Source: CAYJNO01 sp964371715
Lineage (GTDB): Bacteria > Bacillota_I > Bacilli_A > Erysipelotrichales > Erysipelotrichaceae
Direction: 5' to 3'
Assembly: GCA_964371715.1 (NCBI GenBank)
Contig: CAYJNO010000012.1
Location: 1 to 56,977 of the forward strand
Length of the DNA stretch: 56,977 nucleotides
Shown in pieces: positions 15,476 to 24,249 of the stretch (positions are counted from its first letter, which is position 1; every line of letters starts with the position of its first letter). Below the pieces are notes generated by a model. That model did not search any database. It was not told where the DNA came from and saw only the letters and a list, made by a program, of their open reading frames with translations. Position numbers and translations under genes: made by a program.

Positions 15476-16576
15476 ATGGCATTAACAGCAGGTATTGTTG
15501 GATTACCAAATGTTGGTAAATCTACATTATTTAACGCAATTACAAAATCAAATGTTGAAGCAGCAAACTACCCATTTGCAACAATTCAACCAAATGTTGG
15601 AGTAGTAAGTGTACCAGACAAAAGAATGGAAGATATAGTAAGTTTAATTAAACCAAATAAAATAATTTATACGACATTTGAGTTTACTGATATTGCAGGT
15701 TTAGTAAAAGGTGCAAGTAAAGGTGAAGGTTTAGGAAACCAATTCTTATCACACATTAGACAAACAGATGCAATATGTCATGTGGTTAGATGTTTTGAAA
15801 ATGGAGATATCACACATGTTGAAGGAAGTGTTGATCCTATTAGAGATATCGAAATAATTAATTTAGAATTATCTTTAGCTGACTTAAATACTATTGAACA
15901 AAGATTATCAAAAGTTGAAAGAAAAGCTGCTCAAAAAGATGCTGAAGCTATGGCTGAAGTTGTTGTATTAAAGAAATTACATCCAGCATTATTAGAAGGT
16001 AAAATGGCAAGAAGTGTAGAATTATATGATACAGAGGTTGAAATTGCTAAACAATATAATTTATTAACAATTAAACCAATGATTTATATTGCTAATATAG
16101 AAGAAGAAAATATTGCGAAACCAGAAAATAATCCTAATTATTTAAAAGTTGTTGAATATGCAAAAGCAGAGAATAACTCTGTAATTGCCATAAGTGCAAA
16201 AATTGAAGAAGAATTATCAGCTTTAGAAGCTGATGAAAAACAAATGTTCTTAGAAGATTTAGGATTAGAAGAAAGTGGCTTAGATAAAGTTATATTTGAA
16301 GCATACAATATTTTAGGTTTAAAAACATACTTTACAGCAGGAGTAACAGAATGTCGTGCATGGACATTTACTGAAGGAATGAGCGCACCTGAATGTGCAG
16401 GAATAATTCATACTGATTTTCAAAGAGGATTTATTAGAGCTGAGACATTTAATTATGTGGATCTAATGGAATATAAATCAGAATTAGCAATTAAAGAAGC
16501 TGGTAAACTTCGTCTAGAAGGAAAAGATTATATTGTTAAAGATGGGGATATTTTACACTTCAGATTTAATGTTTAA
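15476..16576 (+). CDS. ychF: Redox-regulated ATPase/GTPase YchF (Obg family)
   Basis: A 366-residue Obg-family P-loop protein. G1 is G-L-P-N-V-G-K-S-T (residues 8-16), switch regions include N-Y-P-F-A-T-I, and G3 is D-I-A-G-L-V-K-G (about 69-76). A coiled-coil insert lies at about 125-175, and the C-terminal TGS domain includes F-T-A-G-V-T-E-C-R-A-W-T, I-H-T-D-F-Q-R-G-F-I-R-A-E and the final D-I-L-H-F-R-F-N-V. YchF/OLA1 proteins prefer ATP and associate with ribosomes. It is full length and heads a run with tilS, hpt and ftsH. SD AGAGG lies 9 nt upstream. Confidence 0.96.
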   Translation: MALTAGIVGLPNVGKSTLFNAITKSNVEAANYPFATIQPNVGVVSVPDKRMEDIVSLIKPNKIIYTTFEFTDIAGLVKGASKGEGLGNQFLSHIRQTDAICHVVRCFENGDITHVEGSVDPIRDIEIINLELSLADLNTIEQRLSKVERKAAQKDAEAMAEVVVLKKLHPALLEGKMARSVELYDTEVEIAKQYNLLTIKPMIYIANIEEENIAKPENNPNYLKVVEYAKAENNSVIAISAKIEEELSALEADEKQMFLEDLGLEESGLDKVIFEAYNILGLKTYFTAGVTECRAWTFTEGMSAPECAGIIHTDFQRGFIRAETFNYVDLMEYKSELAIKEAGKLRLEGKDYIVKDGDILHFRFNV

Positions 16577-16579
16577 TCT

Positions 16580-17767
16580 ATGAAAAAATATACTGATAAA
16601 TATATTGTAGGAGTATCAGGTGGTAGTGATTCAATGGTTTTATTAGACATGTTGAATCAAGCTGGAGTAAATATTATTGTCTGCCATATTAACTATCATC
16701 AAAGAACTAGTGCAAATAGAGATCAAAAAATCGTAGAAGATTATTGTTTAGACAATAATCTTTTATTGCATGTATATGATTATAAAAATGATGAGAAAGG
16801 TAACTTTCAAGGTCTAGCACGAAACTTTAGATATAAATGTTTTAAAGATTTGATAAAACAATATCATGCCAAAGGTGTTATGGTAGCTCACCAATTAGAA
16901 GATCATATAGAAACATATTTAATACAACAAAATAGAGGTCAAATACCTAACTATTATGGATTAAAAGAAGAGAATATTGTAAATGATATTTTAATAATAA
17001 GACCATTACTGAAGTATAGTAAAAGAGAAATATATAGCTATACAGTAAATAAAAAAATCAAATATGGTGAAGATGAATCAAATCAAAGTACAAAGTATTT
17101 AAGAAATAAAATTAGAATTGAACAGGTTAATAACTTAAATAAAAAAGAAGTAAGTAAGTTATTAGCCGAAATAAATAAAGAAAATGAAAATTTAGCAAAT
17201 AGATTAAAAAAAGCAAATGAAATAATCACACAAAATTCAATTAAGCATGATATCTTTATTAAGTATCAAGATTATCAGATGTTAATGCGTATTTTTTTAA
17301 AGGATGAATTATACTATAAATCACCAGAATATGTTAGTGAACTTTATAGACAAATTTCATTGCCAAATGCGTTTATTAAATTAGAAAAATACTATGTAAT
17401 AAATGATGGTGAAAATATAATGATTAAAGATATAAACACCGATTATGAATATGTAATAACAAGTATAGAACTTTTAAAAACACCTTATTTTAAAATAGTA
17501 GATAAAGCCGAAAAAATATTTAGTGCTACAGTTAGTGAAAGTGATTTTCCAATAACAATTAGAAGTCCAAAATCACATGATTATATAGAAATGAGATTTG
17601 GAAAAAAGAAGTTAAATCGTTGGTTTATAGATCGTAAAATCAATCGATATGATAGGCTTATATGGCCAGTTGTACTTAATTGTGATGGAAAAGTAATCTT
17701 AGTACCAGAAATAGGATGTGATTTGTTTCATTATTCTAACAATCCTAATTTATTTGTGATAAAATAA
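16580..17767 (+). CDS. tilS: tRNA(Ile)-lysidine synthase
   Basis: A 395-residue N-type ATP pyrophosphatase that converts C34 of tRNA-Ile2 to lysidine so that it reads AUA. The PP-loop is G-V-S-G-G-S-D-S-M (residues 11-19). C-H-I-N-Y-H-Q-R, the central A-H-Q-L-E-D-H-I-E-T (about 101-110) and Y-L-R-N-K-I-R follow. The C-terminal TilS domain ends with K-K-L-N-R-W-F-I-D and I-L-V-P-E-I-G. It is a little shorter than Bacillus TilS. No SD: the ATG is 3 nt after the ychF stop, so initiation probably depends on coupling. The order tilS-hpt-ftsH is the classic Firmicutes cluster. Confidence 0.95.
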   Translation: MKKYTDKYIVGVSGGSDSMVLLDMLNQAGVNIIVCHINYHQRTSANRDQKIVEDYCLDNNLLLHVYDYKNDEKGNFQGLARNFRYKCFKDLIKQYHAKGVMVAHQLEDHIETYLIQQNRGQIPNYYGLKEENIVNDILIIRPLLKYSKREIYSYTVNKKIKYGEDESNQSTKYLRNKIRIEQVNNLNKKEVSKLLAEINKENENLANRLKKANEIITQNSIKHDIFIKYQDYQMLMRIFLKDELYYKSPEYVSELYRQISLPNAFIKLEKYYVINDGENIMIKDINTDYEYVITSIELLKTPYFKIVDKAEKIFSATVSESDFPITIRSPKSHDYIEMRFGKKKLNRWFIDRKINRYDRLIWPVVLNCDGKVILVPEIGCDLFHYSNNPNLFVIK

Positions 17768-17789
17768 TATATGTTATGTGGAGGATAAG

Positions 17790-18329
17790 ATGAATAATAA
17801 GGTAAAAGAAATATTAATTTCTAATGAAGAGATACAAGTTAGATGTAAAGAATTAGGGGCAACTTTAACAGATAAATTTAAAGGCTATGAAAATGCACCA
17901 ATCTTTGTAGCTTTATTAAAAGGGTCAGTTCCATTTTTAGCTGAATTAATTAAACACATTGATTTAGAGATGGAAATGGATTTTATGGATGTATCAAGTT
18001 ATGAAGGTACTAAAAGTACTGGAGATATTAAAATATTAAAAGATTTAGATAAATCAATAAATGGTTTAGATATCGTATTAGTAGAAGACATAGTGGACAC
18101 AGGTAACACATTAACAAATGTTATTGAAATGCTTAAAAACAAAGGAGCAAAATCAATTACTGTAGTAACATTATTAGACAAACCTTCTAGAAGAGAAGTT
18201 CCAATTCAAGCAGATTATATTGGCTTTACAATTGAAGACTTCTTTGTAATAGGATTTGGATTAGACTTTAATCAAAAATATCGTAACTTACCATATATAG
18301 GAATTTTAAAAGAAGAATACTATCAATAG
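17790..18329 (+). CDS. hpt: Hypoxanthine phosphoribosyltransferase
   Basis: A 179-residue purine salvage enzyme: hypoxanthine/guanine + PRPP to IMP/GMP. L-L-K-G-S-V-P-F is the pyrophosphate loop, the PRPP motif is V-L-V-E-D-I-V-D-T-G-N-T-L (about 93-105), and D-F-F-V-I-G-F-G-L-D closes the active site. The GTG at 17778 is part of the SD (GTGGAGG); the ATG at 17790 is the start. It lies in the conserved tilS-hpt-ftsH order, 9 nt before ftsH. Confidence 0.95.
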   Translation: MNNKVKEILISNEEIQVRCKELGATLTDKFKGYENAPIFVALLKGSVPFLAELIKHIDLEMEMDFMDVSSYEGTKSTGDIKILKDLDKSINGLDIVLVEDIVDTGNTLTNVIEMLKNKGAKSITVVTLLDKPSRREVPIQADYIGFTIEDFFVIGFGLDFNQKYRNLPYIGILKEEYYQ

Positions 18330-18338
18330 GAGGAAACA

Positions 18339-20291
18339 ATGAACAAAGTAAACAAAAATTTAATTAGTTACTTTCCAATATTAATTTTGTTAGCTGCAAT
18401 GTTAAGTATTTCATTATTTAGTAATACAGGAGCTTCAGAAGAACTAAGATATGATGAATTACAAAATGTTCTTAAAAATGAAGAAGTATTAGAGGTTAAA
18501 ATCACACCATTAAACAACGTAGTAGATATTAGTGGTGTATATGTTAATGCTGAAGGACAAGAAGTTAAATTTAGCTCAACTACACCTAATACTGATGAAG
18601 TATATAATGATTTAATGGCATCAATAGAAGCTGCAGAAATAAATGTAATTAATGCTGAAGAATCAAATGTTTTTATCGACATTCTATTTAGCATTGTACC
18701 ATTTATTATTATTGGAGTATTTGCTGTATTTATGTTCAACCGCTTAAGTAGTGGTGGAGGAAATTCAAAAGCATTTGAATTTGCAAAATCACGTGCAAAA
18801 CTTGAAGGTGATACAAAAGTACGTTTTGAAGATGTAGCAGGATGTGATGAAGAAAAAGAAGAGATGGAAGAGTTAATTGATTACTTAAAATCTCCAAAGA
18901 AATTTGCAAAAATGGGTGCTCGTATACCTAAAGGTATCTTAATGGCAGGATCGCCAGGTACTGGTAAAACTTTATTAGCTAAAGCTGTAGCTGGTGAAGC
19001 TAATGTTCCATTCTATTCAATCTCAGGTAGTGACTTTGTTGAGATGTTTGTTGGGGTTGGAGCGAGTCGTGTTCGTGATATGTTTAAAAAAGCTAAACAA
19101 ACTGCACCATGTATGATCTTCATCGATGAAATCGATGCAGTAGGAAGACAACGTGGAGCTGGTATGGGAGGTGGTCATGATGAACGTGAACAAACTCTAA
19201 ACCAATTACTTGTAGAAATGGATGGTATTGGTGATAACAGTGGAATTGTAATGATTGCTGCAACAAATAGACCTGATGTATTAGATCCAGCATTACTTCG
19301 TCCAGGACGTTTTGATAGACAAATTACAGTATCTTTACCAGATCGTAAAGGACGTGCTGCAATATTAGCTGTACATGCTAGAAATAAAAAAATTGGTGCT
19401 GATGTTGATTTAGATGCATTAGCAAAAAGAACACCAGGCTTTAGCGGTGCAGATTTAGAAAACGTATTAAATGAAGCAAGTATTTTAGCAGTAAGAGAAA
19501 AATTAAATGTTGTTACAACAAAACAAATAGATGAAGCAATTGACCGTGTAATGATGGGACCTGCAAAAAAATCACGTGTATATGATGAAAAAACTAAGAA
19601 ATTAGTAGCATATCATGAAGCAGGACATGCAATTATAGGTTTATTTATGGATGATGCTTCAATTGTTCAAAAAGTTACAATTATTCCACGTGGACAAGCA
19701 GGTGGATATAACTTAATGACACCTAAAGAAGAAAAAATGATGCATACTAAAGGTGATTTATTAGCTACGATTACATCTTATATGGGTGGTAGATGTGCTG
19801 AAGAATTATTCTTTGATGATGTAACTACAGGTGCAGTTAGTGATATTGAAAGATCAACTAAAATTGCACGTGATATGGTTACTTTATATGGTATGAGTGA
19901 TTTAGGATTAGTACAATACGATAGAGGATCACAAAATGTCTTCTTAGGAAGAGATTATAATTCTCCAAGTAATGTATCAGCTGTAACAGCAGCTGCTATT
20001 GATAGTGAAATTAAAAAGATTATTGATGGTTGTCATGATAAAGCAATTGAATTAATTAAAGAACATAAACAAACATTAATTGATATAGCTGAAGCTTTAA
20101 TTGAATATGAAACATTAACTTCAGAAGATATTGATAATATTGTTAAGGGATTGCCTATTAACCAAATAAAAGAAGTTGAAACTGTAGTTATTACAGAGGA
20201 AACTGAAGAAGTTTTAGAAGATGATGAAGCTGAGACTGTTGAAATTATTTCGATAGAAACTGAAGAAGAAACAACTTCAAAAGACGAATAA
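18339..20291 (+). CDS. ftsH: ATP-dependent zinc metalloprotease FtsH
   Basis: A 650-residue membrane AAA+ protease for quality control of membrane and regulatory proteins. Membrane helices lie at about 9-27 and 114-135 with an outside domain between them. AAA motifs are Walker A G-S-P-G-T-G-K-T (204-211), Walker B F-I-D-E-I-D (261-266) and the arginine fingers in R-P-G-R-F-D (321-326). The zinc site H-E-A-G-H is at 426-430, with the third ligand expected in D-D-V-T-T-G-A. The C-terminal tail (about 610-650) is Glu/Thr-rich and probably disordered. SD TAGGAGG is optimal. A strong terminator ends the cluster. Confidence 0.97.
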   Translation: MNKVNKNLISYFPILILLAAMLSISLFSNTGASEELRYDELQNVLKNEEVLEVKITPLNNVVDISGVYVNAEGQEVKFSSTTPNTDEVYNDLMASIEAAEINVINAEESNVFIDILFSIVPFIIIGVFAVFMFNRLSSGGGNSKAFEFAKSRAKLEGDTKVRFEDVAGCDEEKEEMEELIDYLKSPKKFAKMGARIPKGILMAGSPGTGKTLLAKAVAGEANVPFYSISGSDFVEMFVGVGASRVRDMFKKAKQTAPCMIFIDEIDAVGRQRGAGMGGGHDEREQTLNQLLVEMDGIGDNSGIVMIAATNRPDVLDPALLRPGRFDRQITVSLPDRKGRAAILAVHARNKKIGADVDLDALAKRTPGFSGADLENVLNEASILAVREKLNVVTTKQIDEAIDRVMMGPAKKSRVYDEKTKKLVAYHEAGHAIIGLFMDDASIVQKVTIIPRGQAGGYNLMTPKEEKMMHTKGDLLATITSYMGGRCAEELFFDDVTTGAVSDIERSTKIARDMVTLYGMSDLGLVQYDRGSQNVFLGRDYNSPSNVSAVTAAAIDSEIKKIIDGCHDKAIELIKEHKQTLIDIAEALIEYETLTSEDIDNIVKGLPINQIKEVETVVITEETEEVLEDDEAETVEIISIETEEETTSKDE

Positions 20292-20298
20292 CAAAGTT

Positions 20299-20325
20299 AA
20301 GGATTGCAATTGCAATCCTTTTTTT
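20299..20325 (+). terminator. Intrinsic terminator after ftsH
   Basis: A 22-bp perfect palindrome centred on GCAATTGC and followed by T residues. The next gene's SD (AGAGGTG) comes right after it. Confidence 0.9.
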
Positions 20326-20339
20326 ATAAGAGGTGAAAA

Positions 20340-21398
20340 ATGAGAGTACAAAAATTACAAAGCATAATGAAAGAAAACAATGTTGATTATTGTTTGATTA
20401 CTGATAGTTTAAAACTTAAATACTTTACAGGATTTAAGTATAGTGTAGCAGAAAGATTAGTAGCTTTATTAGTTAGTCAAAATAGTAGTACATTAATTGT
20501 TAATAAATTATTTGATATCTACGATATTAAAAATCATGAGGTAATATTCTATTATGATCATCAAGATCCTATGCAAATTATTAATGATATTGTCAATGAT
20601 AAACTTCTAGCAATAGATACATTAATACCAGGAAGATATTTAATGAATTATCTAAAAATTAACACTAACTTAAATTATGTAAGAGGAGATATTATTGATT
20701 TTGTAAAGGCAGTTAAATCTGATGAAGAAGTTGAAATCATGAGGCAATCTAGTGCTATTAATGATGCTGTTATGCAAAAAGTATATGATTTTTTACATAT
20801 TGGAGTTACGGAAATTGAAGTTAGTGATTTTATTAAAGATACATTTAATGAGTATGGTGTTGATGGTTTATCATTTACTCCAATTGTTGCCTTTAAAGAA
20901 AATGGCGCTGATCCTCATGCAAGAGTTAGTAATAGAAAATTGAATGCTAATGAAAGTATTATTATCGATATGGGTTGTATTTACAAAGGATATTGTAGTG
21001 ATATGACAAGAACTTTCTTTATTGGTGATTGTGATATTAAAGAAGAATATGCACTAGTATTAAAAGCAAATGAAGAAGCAATAAAATTAGTAAAACCTAA
21101 TATCATGTTTAAAGAATTAGATGCATGTGCAAGAAATATTATTAGTGATGCAGGTTATGGAGAATATTTCACACATCGATTAGGACATGGTATTGGTATG
21201 AGTACTCATGAACCATTCGATGTTAATGGTATTAATGATATGAAAGTTCAAGAAAATATGGCATTTTCAATTGAACCTGGAATTTATGTTAAAGATAAAT
21301 TTGGCATTAGAATAGAAGATATCATTATCGTTACAAAAGATGGATATGAAAATTTAAATAAATTTAGTAAAGAGTTAATGATTAAACCAATAGATTAA
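20340..21398 (+). CDS. M24B-family Xaa-Pro aminopeptidase
   Basis: A 352-residue cytosolic metallopeptidase that releases residues before proline. The N-terminal creatinase-like domain (1-~125) includes Y-F-T-G-F. The pita-bread catalytic domain carries all metal ligands: Asp in I-I-D-M-G-C (about 211-216) and Y-C-S-D-M-T-R-T (about 221-228), His in H-R-L-G-H-G-I-G-M (about 279-287), Glu in S-I-E-P-G-I-Y (about 311-317) and Glu in G-I-R-I-E-D (about 323-328). The length fits PepQ/YqhT-type enzymes. SD AGAGGTG lies 6 nt before the ATG. The downstream M18 gene is separated by 72 nt. Confidence 0.93.
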   Translation: MRVQKLQSIMKENNVDYCLITDSLKLKYFTGFKYSVAERLVALLVSQNSSTLIVNKLFDIYDIKNHEVIFYYDHQDPMQIINDIVNDKLLAIDTLIPGRYLMNYLKINTNLNYVRGDIIDFVKAVKSDEEVEIMRQSSAINDAVMQKVYDFLHIGVTEIEVSDFIKDTFNEYGVDGLSFTPIVAFKENGADPHARVSNRKLNANESIIIDMGCIYKGYCSDMTRTFFIGDCDIKEEYALVLKANEEAIKLVKPNIMFKELDACARNIISDAGYGEYFTHRLGHGIGMSTHEPFDVNGINDMKVQENMAFSIEPGIYVKDKFGIRIEDIIIVTKDGYENLNKFSKELMIKPID

Positions 21399-21470
21399 AA
21401 TGATGTAATCTTGTAAAGTTAAGTAATATAAAGTAAAATTTAAAGTAGAAGAAAGTGAGGTCGTTTTTAG

Positions 21471-22832
21471 ATGAACGCATGGAAAAACTGTAATATCAAT
21501 GATGTAATGGAATTTAGCGAAGGTTATAAGACTTTCTTATATAATTCAAAAACTGAAAGAGAATGTGTAGCAGAGGCAAAAAAATTAGCAATTGCTAAAG
21601 GATATAAAGATTTAGATGAATTAATTAAAAATAATGTAAAACTTGAAAAAGGTGATAAAGTATTTAGAACTAATATGGATAAAAATATTGTATTATTCGT
21701 TATTGGTGAAGCACCTTTAAAGGATGGTATGAATATCTTAGGAGCACATGTTGATTCTCCAAGATTAGATATCAAACAAAACCCTTTATATGAAAATGAA
21801 GGTTTAGTATTATTAGATACTCACTACTATGGTGGTGTTAAAAAATATCAATGGGTAGCACGTCCATTAGCATTACATGGTGTTGTGTGCAAAAAAGATG
21901 GTACAACAATTAATGTTGTAATTGGTGAAGATGATAATGATCCAGTAATTGGTATCAGTGATTTATTACCACATTTAGGTGCAGATCAAATGGCTAAAGT
22001 TGGAGCAAAAGTTGTTGAAGGTGAAGACTTAAATGCTTTAGTAGGCTCAATTCCATTAGCTGATGAAAAAGAAGAAGCAACTAAAAAAGCAATTTTAAAA
22101 CTATTAAAAGAAAAATATGATATTGAAGAAGCAGACTTTATTTCAAGTGAACTTGAATTAGTTCCTGCTGAAAAAGTTAGAGATTATGGATTAGATCGTT
22201 CAATGGTAATGGGATATGGGCATGATGATCGTGTATGTTCATACTCATCATTAGTAGCGATATTTAATGCTAAAGCAGGTGTTAAAACTTCTTGCTGTAT
22301 CTTAGTTGATAAAGAAGAAGTAGGATCAAATGGTGCTAGTGGTATGCACTCTAAATTCTTTGAAAACACAGTATGTGAAGTTATGAATTTAATGGGTGAT
22401 TATAGTGAATTAAATGTTAGAAGATCATTTGAGAATAGTACAATGTTATCAAGTGATGTATCAGCTGGCTATGATCCAAACTATCCAAGTGTTAATGAAA
22501 TGAAAAACACAGCATTCTTGGGACATGGGCTATGTTTAAATAAATACACTGGAGCTCGTGGTAAATCAGGATGTAATGATGCAAACCCTGAGTTTATCGC
22601 AAAACTTAGAAGAATCTTTGATGAAGAAAATGTAATCTTCCAAACAGCTGAACTTGGAAAAGTTGACCAAGGTGGTGGAGGAACTATCGCCTATATTTTA
22701 GCTAATTTAAATATGCAGGTAATCGATGCTGGAGTTGCTGTACAAAACATGCATTCTCCATCTGAAGTTGTTAGTAAAGTAGATATTTATGAAGCATATA
22801 GAGGATATGTTGCTTTCCTAGAGAAAATGTAA
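21471..22832 (+). CDS. M18-family aminopeptidase
   Basis: A 453-residue zinc aminopeptidase of family M18, whose members remove acidic N-terminal residues and form large tetrahedral complexes. Metal/catalytic motifs are G-A-H-V-D-S-P-R-L-D (about 90-99), V-D-K-E-E-V-G-S-N-G-A-S-G (about 280-292), L-S-S-D-V-S-A-G-Y-D-P (about 325-335) and N-M-H-S-P-S-E-V (about 427-434). The sequence matches the Clostridia/Bacilli type M18 rather than the shorter PepD types. SD GTGAGG is about 10 nt upstream. The stop overlaps the msrA start by 1 nt. Confidence 0.92.
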   Translation: MNAWKNCNINDVMEFSEGYKTFLYNSKTERECVAEAKKLAIAKGYKDLDELIKNNVKLEKGDKVFRTNMDKNIVLFVIGEAPLKDGMNILGAHVDSPRLDIKQNPLYENEGLVLLDTHYYGGVKKYQWVARPLALHGVVCKKDGTTINVVIGEDDNDPVIGISDLLPHLGADQMAKVGAKVVEGEDLNALVGSIPLADEKEEATKKAILKLLKEKYDIEEADFISSELELVPAEKVRDYGLDRSMVMGYGHDDRVCSYSSLVAIFNAKAGVKTSCCILVDKEEVGSNGASGMHSKFFENTVCEVMNLMGDYSELNVRRSFENSTMLSSDVSAGYDPNYPSVNEMKNTAFLGHGLCLNKYTGARGKSGCNDANPEFIAKLRRIFDEENVIFQTAELGKVDQGGGGTIAYILANLNMQVIDAGVAVQNMHSPSEVVSKVDIYEAYRGYVAFLEKM

Positions 22833-23329
22833 TGAATAAAGAAATTTATTTAGCAGGTGGTTGTTTTTGGGGTGTTGAGCATTATTTTAGTTTAATTGAT
22901 GGTATAACACAAACTAGTGTTGGTTATGCCAATGGTGATGGTGAAACTAACTATAAAATACTTAAGACAACAGATCATGCTGAAACTGTTAAAATAACAT
23001 ATGATGATAGTAAAATTTCGTTAAATGAGATTTTAGATTTATATTATCAAATTGTTGATCCATTATCATTAAACAAACAAGGTAATGACATAGGTAGACA
23101 ATATCGTACAGGAATTTATTATACTGATGAAAATGATTTAGATGTTATTAAAGCTTCATTAGCTAACCTTGAGGAAAGCTTAAATAATAATTCAGTTATT
23201 GAAGTTAGTCCCTTAATAAATTACATTCTTGCTGAAGATTATCATCAAGATTATTTAGTTAAAAATCCAAATGGTTATTGCCATATAGGTAAAAAACATT
23301 TTGAGGACGCAAAAAACTACAAAAAATAA
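22832..23329 (+). CDS. msrA: Peptide methionine-S-sulfoxide reductase MsrA
   Basis: A 165-residue enzyme that reduces the S-epimer of methionine sulfoxide. The catalytic motif A-G-G-C-F-W-G-V-E-H is at residues 8-17 (Cys11). V-G-Y-A-N-G, D-H-A-E-T-V (about 48-53) and R-Q-Y-R-T-G-I-Y-Y (about 89-97) are conserved. The start codon overlaps the preceding stop (TAATG). No MsrB domain is fused. Confidence 0.95.
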   Translation: MNKEIYLAGGCFWGVEHYFSLIDGITQTSVGYANGDGETNYKILKTTDHAETVKITYDDSKISLNEILDLYYQIVDPLSLNKQGNDIGRQYRTGIYYTDENDLDVIKASLANLEESLNNNSVIEVSPLINYILAEDYHQDYLVKNPNGYCHIGKKHFEDAKNYKK

Positions 23330-23358
23330 GGCAAAATTTAATTATTTTGCTTTTTTTT
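23330..23358 (+). terminator. Intrinsic terminator after msrA
   Basis: Stem GCAAAAT / ATTTTGC with a 6-nt loop and eight T, right after the msrA stop. Confidence 0.88.
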
Positions 23359-23399
23359 AATAATTACACAACGTTTTCACAAAGTTGTAATATTATATG

Positions 23400-23490
23400 A
23401 GTGTAAGCTAATAATTTTAGAATTCATACGAATTCAATTTCTTCCCCCCAAGGGCTTAGCCCTTATAAAAAACTGCCTCAGCAGTTTTTT
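23400..23490 (+). ncRNA. Candidate small regulatory RNA with C-rich motif
   Basis: Between two terminators lies a compact structured stretch. It has a GAATTC-ATAC-GAATTC hairpin (23421-23436), then an unpaired TTTCTTCCCCCC with six C in a row, and an AAGGGC-TTA-GCCCTT hairpin (23450-23464). A 10-bp terminator hairpin, AAAAAACTGC / GCAGTTTTTT, follows (23467-23490). A C-rich single strand next to stable hairpins is typical of Firmicutes sRNAs that pair with Shine-Dalgarno sequences, such as RsaE/RoxS. No convincing -35/-10 pair was found and the 5' end is a guess. The same hairpins could instead be only a 3' element of the minus-strand operon. Confidence 0.4.
23467..23490. terminator. Bidirectional terminator hairpin
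   Basis: AAAAAACTGC - CTCA - GCAGTTTTTT. It is flanked by A/T runs on both sides, so it can work for a plus-strand RNA and for the minus-strand methyltransferase operon. Confidence 0.85.
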
Positions 23491-23503
23491 TATTTATACT
23501 AAA

Positions 23504-23533
23504 AACAAAGGAGACTATTTAGTCTCCTTTGTT
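23504..23533 (-). terminator. Terminator hairpin spanning the stop of the RNA methyltransferase gene
   Basis: A 14-bp perfect stem (AACAAAGGAGACTA and its complement, 2-nt centre) contains the TAG stop and is followed on the minus strand by TTTTTAG. Confidence 0.8.
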
Positions 23534-24249
23534 AATTTTTGTCTTTGTACTTCAGCTGCTATTGTTACAATAGCACTTGTAGCATTAAGTGAATTTCTAA
23601 AATCATTAGAATAAGGGATATATAAATTAATATCAGCTAATGATTCAATATCTTTAGATAAACCACGTTTCTCTCCACCAATTGCAATAATTTGCTTAGT
23701 AGTTAAATCAGTGTTAAAGTATATTTCACTCTCATCACTTCTTTTAAGTAATGATAATTTAAAGTCCTTAGTTTTTAAGAATTTAATATCAGCTACTAAA
23801 TCATCACTTAAAATGATATTCATTTTTTCGCTTGCTCCTGCACTACTTTTTACAACGATATTCTCACTATTTATTAAGTGTGAATTTTTCATAATTACAG
23901 TATTAATATTGAAAGCATATAATGATCTTAATGCATACCCTAAATTAAATGGATCTTCAATACCATCAATAATCATAATTGTATTCATTTTTTTTAGATT
24001 TAATTTAGATAAAGATTGATAGTTACGTTCTAATGCTGAAGTAATTATTCCACCATGTGTCTTTCCTATTGTAAGTTTATCAATTTCACTTCTAGTTGTT
24101 TTAATTAATTTAATATTATTTTTTAAAACTAAATTGATAATGTAACGAGTATTACGATCATCCTTTGTTTCATCAATCATAACCCATTCTATTTCTCTAT
24201 TTTTACCTTCTAAGATGGCTTTTGTAGCTATTGCACCTTCATATATCAT
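23515..24249 (-). CDS. SpoU/TrmH-family RNA 2'-O-methyltransferase
   Basis: A 244-residue SPOUT enzyme with an N-terminal RNA-binding region (1-~85) and a C-terminal knotted SAM domain. The three SpoU motifs are D-G-I-E-D-P-F-N-L-G-Y-A-L-R-S (about 95-109), I-A-I-G-G-E-K-R-G-L-S (about 189-199) and I-P-Y-S-N-D-F-R-N-S-L-N-A-T-S-A (about 210-225). Motif 1 has G-Y-A-L-R where N-x-G-x-x-x-R is usual, still within the family. The rRNA or tRNA target cannot be told. Its ATG overlaps the stop of the U32 gene upstream (ATGA), with SD AAGGAGAG. Confidence 0.9.
   Translation of the reverse strand: MIYEGAIATKAILEGKNREIEWVMIDETKDDRNTRYIINLVLKNNIKLIKTTRSEIDKLTIGKTHGGIITSALERNYQSLSKLNLKKMNTIMIIDGIEDPFNLGYALRSLYAFNINTVIMKNSHLINSENIVVKSSAGASEKMNIILSDDLVADIKFLKTKDFKLSLLKRSDESEIYFNTDLTTKQIIAIGGEKRGLSKDIESLADINLYIPYSNDFRNSLNATSAIVTIAAEVQRQKLTKETK

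Noticed and set aside
23385..23445. A 17-codon minus-strand micro-ORF near the G-rich complement of the C run
   Set aside because: The SD-like GGGGGG is too far from the ATG and no conservation can be judged; the hairpins fit an RNA element better.
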